Positions 42,594 through 49,669 of a DNA stretch of 50,862 nt are shown one piece after another. The position numbers were made by a program, and so were the translations under genes. Origin of the DNA: Candidatus Wallbacteria bacterium (GTDB taxonomy: Bacteria > Muiribacteriota > JAQTZZ01). The first letter of the stretch is position 1, and every line of letters starts with the position of its first letter. The notes beneath the pieces are model-generated. The model was given only the letters and a program-made list of their open reading frames with translations, made no database searches and was not told the DNA's origin. The stretch is from the NCBI GenBank assembly GCA_028687545.1, contig JAQTZZ010000030.1, positions 1 to 50,862 of the forward strand, given 5' to 3'.

Positions 42594-43826
42594 ATGATCC
42601 TGAAACTATCCTGCCGTAACATCTTCCGCCAGAAAAAACGCACTGCACTCACGCTGATCACAGTGATCGTGGCGATCTGCTTCGCAGTGATCGGCGATGG
42701 ATTGAATTCAGGTCTCAAATGGCAGCTCAAAAATGTCTATATCCATACCGAGACTTCCAGTCTGAAAATATATCGCAAAGACTTCAAACCAAAGGACGAA
42801 GACATAAACCCCCTTGAGCATCCATTCCTGAATTTTGATGAGATAGATAAACTGGTCAGCAGTACTGCCTGGATAAAAGCTTCATCAGCACGGATCTCTT
42901 TCACCGGTTCAGCCGTCTCTTCAGGTCTGGAACTGCCCTGCAGATTTCTCGGCATTGATGGGGAACGCGAAAATGCAGTCTTCAACAGGAAAAACGACCT
43001 GGTTTCAGGACAGTTTCTGGATCCTGCGGACAGCACTTCAGTCGTGATCGGCATGGAGCTGGCGGCTCTTCTGTCAGTTAAAACCGGCGATTTCGTCACC
43101 ATAATCGCCCGTACCAGCCTGAAAGCGATCAATGCTTACGACTGCCGGATATGCGGCATCATCCGCACAGGCAATCCCATGATTGATTCCAGCCAGATTT
43201 TCCTCTCCCGCGGCTTTGCTTCAGATTTTGTGCAGTCAGGCCCGACTGAAATCGCAGTGCTGGCTGATACTCAGGACGATTTTAGACTTTTCCCTCTTAC
43301 CGATAAACTCAATGCCTCATTCTCATCCCATGATGCCAGGGCTGACAGCTGGCTGGTCGAGCTTGCAGACCTGTTTAGCCTGATCAGGATGAGAGAGAAG
43401 ATTTTTGCGATCATTGTGGGCTTCATCCTGATCATGGCTGCCGCAGGCATCGCCAATACCATGCTGATGGCCATGCTGGAGCGGAAACGCGAGATCGGCA
43501 TCCTGATGGCAGGCGGAATGAGCAGGCGGGAAATCCTGTCCCTTTTTCTGTCTGAAGGCACTTTCATCGGCCTGCTGGGAAGCCTGATCGGCATGTGCCT
43601 TGGAGCAGCGATTGTTCATTACTATCAGATCCACGGCATCAGAGTTCCTGCTGACATCACAAAAGTGGGTGGAGACTTCCCGGTCAGGGATATGTTCTAT
43701 CCATATCTGAACTGGAGCATGGCTTTATTCTATTTTCTGATCGGGTCAGGAGTTGCCATGCTCTCTTCGCTCTACCCTGCCTGGCGCGCTCTGCAGCTCG
43801 ATCCGGTGGAGGCAATCAAAGGATGA
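42594..43826 (+). CDS. FtsX/LolE-type ABC permease 1
   Basis: Permease of the MacB/LolCE class. One N-terminal membrane helix (about 18-38) is followed by a large periplasmic domain (MacB-PCD-like, about 40-260) and three C-terminal helices (about 270-295, 320-345, 375-400). The C-terminal block has the typical ANTMLMAMLERKREIGILMAGG coupling segment and ends with YPAWRALQLDPVEAIKG. Such permeases extract or move substrates across the outer leaflet of the inner membrane rather than through a pore. It directly follows the ATPase stop and overlaps the second permease by 4 nt. The two permeases share clear similarity, so a LolCE-like heterodimer is likely. Confidence 0.92.
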   Translation: MILKLSCRNIFRQKKRTALTLITVIVAICFAVIGDGLNSGLKWQLKNVYIHTETSSLKIYRKDFKPKDEDINPLEHPFLNFDEIDKLVSSTAWIKASSARISFTGSAVSSGLELPCRFLGIDGERENAVFNRKNDLVSGQFLDPADSTSVVIGMELAALLSVKTGDFVTIIARTSLKAINAYDCRICGIIRTGNPMIDSSQIFLSRGFASDFVQSGPTEIAVLADTQDDFRLFPLTDKLNASFSSHDARADSWLVELADLFSLIRMREKIFAIIVGFILIMAAAGIANTMLMAMLERKREIGILMAGGMSRREILSLFLSEGTFIGLLGSLIGMCLGAAIVHYYQIHGIRVPADITKVGGDFPVRDMFYPYLNWSMALFYFLIGSGVAMLSSLYPAWRALQLDPVEAIKG

Positions 43827-45028
43827 AGGAGAATTTCCGTATCGCCTTCAGGAACATCTTCAGGAACCGCAAACGATCGTATCTGACGATTTCAGTGATG
43901 GTTTTCGGGATCATGTTCTCAGTGATGGGATTGAGCTACCTGGACGGCGTAGCCGAATCCACAGACAATCTCAAATACAGCGGTGATGTTTTGATCACCC
44001 ACCCTGATTATCCAGTGAGGGAAAAATCATTTTCCTTATCTGCGAACATGGATACAGAAAAAGCCGTCTCCCTGGCATCAGGAATCCAGGGGATCAAGAC
44101 AGTCAGCCCGCGCATCAGATTCGGAGGCATGCTCTACAAAGGCGATCTGGAAAAAAAAGGCCAGGGTTTCGGGATCACTGAATCCGACTATGCTGTCCTT
44201 GAATTCGACAAGAAAATCTATGCCGGGAAATTCCTGAGTTTCAAAGACAGCACCGAGATCATGGTGGGAAGGAAACTGGCTGATGAACTCAGCCTCAGCC
44301 TTGGCGATACAGTGACGATTCTGACCAGCAGCCGCGGCAACTCGATCTCAGCCCTCAACTATAAAGTAACCGGCTTCTATGACCTGGGAAACGGCAGGCT
44401 CAACAAGAGCTTTTTCATCACTCTCTCAGCAGCCCAGGATCTGCTGGACATGGCAGGTACTGTCACTGAATGCCTGTTTTTCCTTGACAGCCATGAAAGA
44501 GCGCTGGAAGTGAAAAAACTGATCTCAGCCAAAACTGATCTGCTGGTGCGCAACTGGCAGCTGATAGGACTGAACGGACAGATGGTCTCAGTGATGGCCT
44601 GGGCCCGCAGGATCATGCTGATGGTATTCTGCTTCCTCTCAGGGATCGCGATCGTCAACACCATGATGATGGTGGTGTTTGAGAGGAGGCGCGAAATCGG
44701 CATCTTCAAGGCCCTGGGCATGACCGACTGGCAGATCGGGAAACTGATCTGCCTGGAAGGCACGCTGCTCGGTTTCTGCGGGGCTCTGATCGGAGCGATT
44801 CTCGGGGGAGCAGTTGCATTGTTTTTTTCCATACACGGCATAAATTTCGGCAGCGCAGTGGAACGCATGCCTGATGCGATCAAGATCAAGAGCGTAGTCT
44901 ATTTCCATTTCGGCCCAGGCATCCTGATCACAGGCCTGCTGGCAGGAACAGCCGCCGCCTTTCTGGCCACGCTGCTTCCGGTGATACCTGGTGTGCGCAA
45001 GGCACCGTCGGAGTTATTGAAGGAATGA
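43823..45028 (+). CDS. FtsX/LolE-type ABC permease 2
   Basis: Second permease with the same layout as the first: N-terminal helix (about 15-35), periplasmic domain, three C-terminal helices (about 255-280, 310-335, 365-390). The NTMMMVVFERRREIGIFKALG motif matches the cytoplasmic coupling helix; the end is VRKAPSELLKE. An N-terminal RIAFRNIFRNRKRSYLTISVMVFG is typical of the family. It overlaps permease 1 (ATGA). Sequence differences in the periplasmic domain suggest a different partner or substrate surface. The 3' end is followed by a 158 bp structured element. Confidence 0.92.
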   Translation: MKENFRIAFRNIFRNRKRSYLTISVMVFGIMFSVMGLSYLDGVAESTDNLKYSGDVLITHPDYPVREKSFSLSANMDTEKAVSLASGIQGIKTVSPRIRFGGMLYKGDLEKKGQGFGITESDYAVLEFDKKIYAGKFLSFKDSTEIMVGRKLADELSLSLGDTVTILTSSRGNSISALNYKVTGFYDLGNGRLNKSFFITLSAAQDLLDMAGTVTECLFFLDSHERALEVKKLISAKTDLLVRNWQLIGLNGQMVSVMAWARRIMLMVFCFLSGIAIVNTMMMVVFERRREIGIFKALGMTDWQIGKLICLEGTLLGFCGALIGAILGGAVALFFSIHGINFGSAVERMPDAIKIKSVVYFHFGPGILITGLLAGTAAAFLATLLPVIPGVRKAPSELLKE

Positions 45029-45039
45029 TTATGGACCCC

Positions 45040-45197
45040 ATGTGTGCTAAGAACTTTATCCTGCTCCGGTCGTTGCGTCCAGCAGCCGGTCACGGCTGCC
45101 GGACTCCACTTATCTGCAGGCTTAGAATGGATTCTGCACCGTGCCGGGATGCTGCGGCGCCTTTGAACTCCTCCGCAGGACAAAGTTCCCAGCACAT
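45040..45197. repeat. MITE-like structured element with ~22 bp terminal inverted repeats
   Basis: The ends (45043-45064 and 45175-45196) are inverted repeats matching at 19 of 22 positions. Inside, a 12 bp stem with one mismatch and a 4 nt loop (45077-45088 with 45093-45104) forms a strong hairpin, and further pairing exists near 45110-45140. No transposase frame is present. The 64-codon frame across it (45025-45219) looks non-coding. No clear target-site duplication is seen. It may be a non-autonomous mobile element or a structured RNA between the permease and LolA-like genes. Confidence 0.55.
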
Positions 45198-45215
45198 TAA
45201 TAAACAGGAGGCTTT

Positions 45216-45956
45216 TTGAAAGAATTATTCCTGCTGCTGCTGTTTTGTTTTTACACCTGTATTCATGCCCTGACTGTCGAGGAAATCATCAAAAAAGTCG
45301 ACCATAACATGGCGCCAGACTCTGTGATCTATCACGGCGAGATGACGATACACGACGGGAACAGCGTGTTTCAGAAATCCATGAAAATCTATGGCAGGGG
45401 CAATGACACCGCTTTCATCGAGTTCCTCTCACCTCCCCGCGACGCAGGCACCCGCTATCTGCGCCTGTCCGACAATCTCTGGATGTTCCTGCCCAGGGCC
45501 TCTCGCACAGTGAAAATCTCAGGCCATATGCTGCGCCAGAACATGATGGGCAGCGATTTTTCCTATGAGGACCAGACAGAGCGCCGCAAATTCTGGGAGC
45601 AGTATGACAGCGCCATTGCCACTGAAGAAGTTTTCGACACCCGCGAAGTCTATGTGCTGGAAATGATCGCCAAGCCGGGTCGCGAAATCACCTACACGCG
45701 CCGCAAAATCTGGGTTGATAAAGAAAACTTTGTCGTCTACAAATCCGAAATGTACGCCAAGTCAGGCAAGCTCCTGAAACTGATGTCAGTACTTGAATAC
45801 AAACCCTGCGGAGACCGCTGGTTTGCCACAAAGATGCGCATGGAAGACAAGATCAAGGGAAACTCATACACTGAAATCCAGATCACAGACATAGAACTGG
45901 ATGTGGCGATTCCAGACCAGGTGTTCACTATGCAGAATCTGGAGCGCAGAAGATAA
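45216..45956 (+). CDS. Outer-membrane lipoprotein-sorting protein (LolA-like)
   Basis: A signal peptide (MKELFLLLLFCFYTCIHA) is followed by a LolA-like half-barrel with the segments ...MTIHDGNSVFQKSMKIYGRG, FIEFLSPPRDAGTRYLRL, WMFLPRASRTVKISG and MLRQNMMGSDFSYED. These match the LolA-like family annotated as outer-membrane lipoprotein-sorting protein. It is expected to carry a lipid or lipoprotein through the periplasm. Together with the ABC ATPase, the two FtsX-type permeases and the beta-barrel it fits an envelope transport set. The start is a TTG 4 nt after AGGAGG. The stop abuts the stop of the convergent YdeI gene with no space. No Cys is visible for lipidation. Confidence 0.85.
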   Translation: MKELFLLLLFCFYTCIHALTVEEIIKKVDHNMAPDSVIYHGEMTIHDGNSVFQKSMKIYGRGNDTAFIEFLSPPRDAGTRYLRLSDNLWMFLPRASRTVKISGHMLRQNMMGSDFSYEDQTERRKFWEQYDSAIATEEVFDTREVYVLEMIAKPGREITYTRRKIWVDKENFVVYKSEMYAKSGKLLKLMSVLEYKPCGDRWFATKMRMEDKIKGNSYTEIQITDIELDVAIPDQVFTMQNLERRR

Positions 45957-46535
45957 TTATTTCTCTTTCTGTACCCCGCCAAAAGCGAACTGCTGGTTTT
46001 TCCTGGTTTTATTGATGAAGTTATCAAGACGCTTCTGAAACTGTTCGGGTCCGTGCTTTCTTCCAGCTTCGATGTAAGCGATGCGGACTCTCTTGTAATT
46101 GTCGGCAAAGGCCTGGAAATTCTTCCAGACAGATTTATCCTTTTTCAAAGCTTCCAGAACATCGGGCGCGATTTCCAGTTCCTGTTTTTCCATTAATGTT
46201 TCAGGATTTTTCAATGCAGCGAGACCTGCAGGAGTCATGCGTCCTTCCGCTATCAGCCGCCGCATGCGCTCGATGTTCGGCTGCGACCAGGGGCTGTTCT
46301 TCTTCCTGGGTGAAAAGCGCTGGGCATAACACTCCTCGTCTATCCCTTTGACAATGCTGTCGATCCAGCCGAAGCAGAGCGCTTCTTCCACAGCGTCTGC
46401 GTAAGGTATCCGCGGTCTTTTTGAATGCTTCTTGGGATAAATCAGCCAGATTTCCTTTTCTGCCGCATGATGCTCCAGCAGCCACTCCCGCCATTCAGAT
46501 GAGCTTTTCACATAAAGTGTTTTTCCGATTTCCAT
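45957..46535 (-). CDS. YdeI/OmdA-family protein
   Basis: Matches the YdeI-like family, a group with uncertain function sometimes linked to bacteriocin or peptide resistance. Typical motifs: EWLLEHHAAEKEIWLIYPKK, EEALCFGWIDSIVKGID, YAQRFSPRKKNSPWSQPN and RMTPAGLAAL. The C-terminus has the usual basic KRVRIAYIEAGRK and a Lys-rich tail. Length of 192 residues is normal; it is soluble and cytoplasmic. The ATG is 6 nt after a -10 hexamer and has no Shine-Dalgarno sequence, so it is a leaderless candidate. It converges with the LolA-like gene at zero distance. Confidence 0.88.
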   Translation of the reverse strand: MEIGKTLYVKSSSEWREWLLEHHAAEKEIWLIYPKKHSKRPRIPYADAVEEALCFGWIDSIVKGIDEECYAQRFSPRKKNSPWSQPNIERMRRLIAEGRMTPAGLAALKNPETLMEKQELEIAPDVLEALKKDKSVWKNFQAFADNYKRVRIAYIEAGRKHGPEQFQKRLDNFINKTRKNQQFAFGGVQKEK

Positions 46536-46541
46536 CTTTAT

Positions 46542-46570
46542 ATTTTAAACCAATTTGGGAAATATTAAAA
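46542..46570 (-). promoter_or_regulatory. Promoter of the YdeI gene, predicted leaderless
   Basis: On the minus strand: TTTTAA (46565-46570), a 17 bp spacer and TAAAAT (46542-46547), then 6 nt to the ATG at 46535. The -35 match is weak. Confidence 0.45.
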
Positions 46571-46633
46571 TCGACTTTACTGCCCTTTTTCCGGGACCAT
46601 TTTCTTCTGTTTAACTGTCGCTTTAAAAATAAA

Positions 46634-46647
46634 TGGAATAAATTCCA
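46634..46647. promoter_or_regulatory. 14 bp palindrome upstream of the sigma-factor gene
   Basis: TGGAAT-AA-ATTCCA, perfect 6 bp arms, about 30 nt before the ATG at 46678. It may be an operator or part of a promoter. A TATATT (-10-like) follows close to the GGAGGA site. Confidence 0.35.
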
Positions 46648-46677
46648 GGATTTGGTATTTATATTAGCGGAGGACGA

Positions 46678-47199
46678 ATGGAAGAAGTCCGGAATCAAAA
46701 CATGGCTGAACCGAATCACGAAACTGTTTTCAAGCAGATCTACTTGAGGCATTACAGGGAAATTTTCCTCTACTGCTATCATCTCACCGCAGATCGCGAG
46801 GAAAGCCTGGACATCGCCCAGGACGTGTTCTGCAAGGCTTATGACGAGCAGAGGATCGGCAGCCCGGATTTCAAGGTCAGACCCTGGCTTTACAGGGTGG
46901 CACGCAACGAATGCCTGCTTTTCTTCCGCAAGGTGCGGCGCTGGCTCAGGGAAAAAACAGCTTACAGCCTGCTCTCAGAGTCAGCAGAACCCAGCAGGGA
47001 CGAGGAATTTCTGAAGATCAATGCTCTTCTTTCCCGAATGCCGGCCAGGTACAAGAGCATCCTGTACCTGAAATATTTCGAGGAGATGAGTTACGAAGAA
47101 ATTGCCGAGTCCGAGGAAATTCCGCTGGGAACGGTCATGTCACGGCTTTCGAGAGCCAAGTCGATCTTCAAGGAGGTGATGGAACATGGAACTCTATAA
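46678..47199 (+). CDS. ECF-type RNA polymerase sigma factor
   Basis: Group IV sigma factor directing RNA polymerase to a specific promoter set. Region 2 (about residues 15-80) has LYCYHLTADREESLDIAQDVF and WLYRVARNE, and region 4 (about 118-165) has LLSRMPARYKSILYLKYFEEMSYEEIAESEEIPLGTVMSRLSRA, the helix-turn-helix that reads the -35. Length of 173 residues is typical. The ATG follows GCGGAGGA. The stop overlaps the next gene by 14 nt. The two following membrane proteins occupy the place of an anti-sigma factor, but neither has a recognised zinc-binding anti-sigma domain. Confidence 0.94.
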   Translation: MEEVRNQNMAEPNHETVFKQIYLRHYREIFLYCYHLTADREESLDIAQDVFCKAYDEQRIGSPDFKVRPWLYRVARNECLLFFRKVRRWLREKTAYSLLSESAEPSRDEEFLKINALLSRMPARYKSILYLKYFEEMSYEEIAESEEIPLGTVMSRLSRAKSIFKEVMEHGTL

Positions 47200-47560
47200 A
47201 TATTACCAGGATTTGAGAAAGACAGCACCCACAATGGCTGTTTCTGAGAAAATGGCTTCGGAAATCGCAGACAAGGTTAATTCTAGAAGGAACCTGCTGC
47301 AGTCCAATCTCATCATTTCAGTTCTTGTACTTCTGTCTGCCTTTATTTACTGCATTTCACTGGGAAGCCCCGCGCTTCCGGTCAACGATGCTTCAGGATC
47401 CATGTTGATCTATGCTGTGGATCTCGCCCTGAGAATAGCAGTTTCGCTTGGACTCTTCCTTACACTGGTCACACTGGTTTTTACGTCCATATACAGTCTC
47501 GCAGAGAACAGGTTCCACAGCTTCAGATTGAAATTTGAAACCAAGATGGAGGGCATATGA
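47186..47560 (+). CDS. Small two-helix membrane protein, possible anti-sigma partner
   Basis: 124 residues with a charged N-terminal ~35 residues and two membrane helices (about 40-62 and 74-105). No Cys/His zinc motif of a classical anti-sigma factor is present. Its overlap with the sigma gene and its soluble N-terminus suggest it could bind the sigma factor at the membrane. That is inference only. The ATG is preceded by AGGAGG about 10 nt upstream, and its end overlaps the next gene by 4 nt. Confidence 0.75.
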   Translation: MELYKYYQDLRKTAPTMAVSEKMASEIADKVNSRRNLLQSNLIISVLVLLSAFIYCISLGSPALPVNDASGSMLIYAVDLALRIAVSLGLFLTLVTLVFTSIYSLAENRFHSFRLKFETKMEGI

Positions 47561-48795
47561 ATACTTATCAAAAACAGATTGTACACAGAATGGCAGCAAT
47601 TTTCCTGGTCACAGCAGAGCTGATTTTCTTCATCCTGCTGCTGGACTTCATGAAAAACGGCACTTTGGGAGCTTTTTTCGGTGATTATACCCCGCAGTCC
47701 CAGACATCTGAATCCGCTCCCATCAAAAAATCCTATTCAGTATGCCAGCGCGAAGCCTCAGAGGCTGTCGAGCGGAATCAGCTTATTTTCAACTGCATGA
47801 ACCGGACAGCAGATGACTCTTATCTGATCTGGTCGGTATTTGATAATCATATAGACAAGAAATATGCCGAAGAGGCTCTGCCTCTGCTCCATCGGATTGC
47901 AGAACTGTTACCCCATGAAGACAGGGATTTTGAAATTCTGCTTTCTGATCACAAGCCTGTGCTGATCTCTGGCAATGCTGACTCTTCAATCCAGATGTTC
48001 AATTTCATCAATACACTGGTCAATGCAGACAAATTCCTTTTTGTTAATGGTGAAATGGAAAAAGGTTATGAACTGCTGAGAAAACTGCTTCTGATCGGTC
48101 TGGCTTCACAGCGGGGAACAAATTCCGAGGGATTCTACGGTTTTACGATTTCAGACGGTGACTATATACTGGGCCAGACGTTTTATGTGCTGAATGACTT
48201 ACTTAAAAATCCTGATCTGTCAGCCTCAAGCAGAATGCTGACCCAGATTCTCGGTTTGCTGGACAAGTATCATCTGAGCCTTTCCCAGGAAATGAAACTG
48301 CTGGAGGATCTTACACTGGGATCTCTTGAAAACCTCTCCGGAAATTTTTCCGTCCGCATGCATGTCTGGGATGCTGTCTATAACCCAGGCACAAAAACCA
48401 CAACCAGGGTCAAGGAATGTTTTGGCAGTCTGATCCGCGCTCTTGACAATGACCCTACAGCTGACCCTGCGCCATTGTGCCAGAAACTGGCGGATACGCG
48501 CAATCTCCTGGTCAAAATGGCTTTCAATGATCCTACGTTTGCGCGTGAGCAGAATTTTGAGATCAGGGCAATCCGCGAAATCATCAGGATGGCTCTATCC
48601 GGAAATCCTGTTGCAGATCCTGGACTTCCCGGCCAGAACCTCCTGGTCCGTTGTGTGGAATGGGACAGCAATGAAATCATGATTTATTCAAGAGGTCTTG
48701 AGGGGAAGGATTATGCAGGGAATGTTAAAAACATCGGCCTCAGATTCAGGCGGGACTTCTTATCTGAAAAGATTCTTTCCCTGGCAGTGAAATGA
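47557..48795 (+). CDS. Membrane-anchored protein of unknown function
   Basis: 412 residues. One membrane helix at about 13-34 places the rest outside the cytoplasm. The soluble part is mainly helical, with segments such as YELLRKLLLIGLASQRG and QILGLLDKYHLSLSQEM, and a more mixed C-terminal part. I recognise no domain. It overlaps the previous gene by 4 nt and completes a three-gene sigma operon. It could sense the signal in the periplasm for the sigma factor, but there is no direct evidence. Confidence 0.8.
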   Translation: MNTYQKQIVHRMAAIFLVTAELIFFILLLDFMKNGTLGAFFGDYTPQSQTSESAPIKKSYSVCQREASEAVERNQLIFNCMNRTADDSYLIWSVFDNHIDKKYAEEALPLLHRIAELLPHEDRDFEILLSDHKPVLISGNADSSIQMFNFINTLVNADKFLFVNGEMEKGYELLRKLLLIGLASQRGTNSEGFYGFTISDGDYILGQTFYVLNDLLKNPDLSASSRMLTQILGLLDKYHLSLSQEMKLLEDLTLGSLENLSGNFSVRMHVWDAVYNPGTKTTTRVKECFGSLIRALDNDPTADPAPLCQKLADTRNLLVKMAFNDPTFAREQNFEIRAIREIIRMALSGNPVADPGLPGQNLLVRCVEWDSNEIMIYSRGLEGKDYAGNVKNIGLRFRRDFLSEKILSLAVK

Positions 48796-48820
48796 AATTC
48801 AGCCGAGTTTTAAATATTCC

Positions 48821-48848
48821 TTGACAAAGATTCTTTCCCGGATAAAAT
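48821..48848 (+). promoter_or_regulatory. Sigma70-type promoter of the Cys-rich secreted protein
   Basis: A perfect TTGACA (48821-48826), a 16 bp spacer and TAAAAT (48843-48848). The leader is about 60 nt and contains a hairpin, then GGAGG before the ATG at 48915. Confidence 0.8.
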
Positions 48849-48855
48849 GGATCAA

Positions 48856-48881
48856 AGCGGCGGAGAGGGGTCAAAGCCGCT
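48856..48881 (+). promoter_or_regulatory. Leader hairpin of the Cys-rich secreted protein gene
   Basis: AGCGGC (48856-48861) pairs with GCCGCT (48876-48881), 6 bp with a 14 nt loop, at the predicted 5' end of the mRNA. It could stabilise the transcript. Confidence 0.4.
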
Positions 48882-48914
48882 ACAGACAAAACTAAGAGTT
48901 TATGGAGGACTAGG

Positions 48915-49520
48915 ATGAGACTGCTACTGACTGCACTGCTTCTGATCGCGATCATTTCACCTGTTTTTGCCACTGACACGAATCCGACCGGTTTCACACC
49001 AGTTGTCAAAGTCACTGTCTGGATCAGGAACTGCTGGAATCCGATTCCCTGGAACGATGCAAACTGCTATATCCATGAAGAAAATATCGCAACTTCATGT
49101 AGTACCAAAGCCCAGGCCCTGGAAACAGCGAAAACCTATGAAGAAACTGCAGTGAAGAACGCAAAAACCGCTGCTTCTGCCCGCTTCAATGTCCCATTAG
49201 ATCTCCTGGATTACCAGGTGGATTTCGAGGCCAGACCTGTAAATAAAGCTGCTCAGATTGCTTATACCCCAGTCGTCAAAGTCATTGTCTGGATCAGGAA
49301 CTGCTGGAATCCGACTCCCTGGACAGATGTAAACAACTGCTACCTGCATGAAGAAAAAGCGGAAACTGCCTGCGACACCAAGGATCAGGCCTTAAAAGTT
49401 GCGAAAAGCTATGAAAAAACAGCAGTGCAGAACGCCCTGGCTGCAGCTGCAGTGCATTACAGCATCAAAAACGAGATGCTTGAATACAAAGTCGAATTCG
49501 AAGCCAGAGCTGTAAATTAA
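48915..49520 (+). CDS. Secreted protein with two tandem Cys-rich domains
   Basis: A signal peptide (MRLLLTALLLIAIISPVFA) is followed by two copies of a ~84-residue domain, at about 28-111 and 117-201. They share WIRNCWNP, then NCY, then a third Cys, then an A-rich helix with YEETAV/YEKTAV and a final E-A-R-P/A-VN. Each copy has three Cys in the pattern NCW...NCY...C. No family was recognised. The two copies are also close at DNA level (29 identical bases at 49016-49044 and 49286-49314, 270 bp apart), so the duplication looks recent or under strong constraint. It has a strong promoter and GGAGG site, so it may be highly expressed. It lies after the sigma operon with its own promoter. Confidence 0.85.
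   Translation: MRLLLTALLLIAIISPVFATDTNPTGFTPVVKVTVWIRNCWNPIPWNDANCYIHEENIATSCSTKAQALETAKTYEETAVKNAKTAASARFNVPLDLLDYQVDFEARPVNKAAQIAYTPVVKVIVWIRNCWNPTPWTDVNNCYLHEEKAETACDTKDQALKVAKSYEKTAVQNALAAAAVHYSIKNEMLEYKVEFEARAVN
49016..49314 (+). repeat. Direct repeat within the Cys-rich gene
   Basis: 29 identical bases at 49016-49044 and 49286-49314, offset 270 bp (90 codons), inside otherwise similar ~250 bp copies. Confidence 0.85.
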
Positions 49521-49549
49521 GCTGACAACAGATTTGGATCATTAATAAA

Positions 49550-49571
49550 CCGGCTTCCTTATGGAGGCCGG
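49550..49571. terminator. Hairpin between convergent genes
   Basis: A 9 bp stem with one G-T wobble (49550-49558 with 49563-49571) and a 4 nt loop, between the Cys-rich gene and the minus-strand DUF4105 gene. The T-rich sequence after it reads better on the minus strand (TTTATTAAT), so it may terminate that gene or both. Confidence 0.5.
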
Positions 49572-49669
49572 TAACTACATATTGAACAAGATAAAGTAAA
49601 GATTGAAACATCTTTTGATCTTTAGCTAATTATGTTTCAGAATCCTGCTGATACAAGTTTCAAAATGTT

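Noticed and set aside
45025-45219. 64-codon frame overlapping the end of permease 2
   Set aside because: It runs through a hairpin-rich element with terminal inverted repeats, has odd composition (Cys, Arg, Ser, Pro) and resembles no protein.
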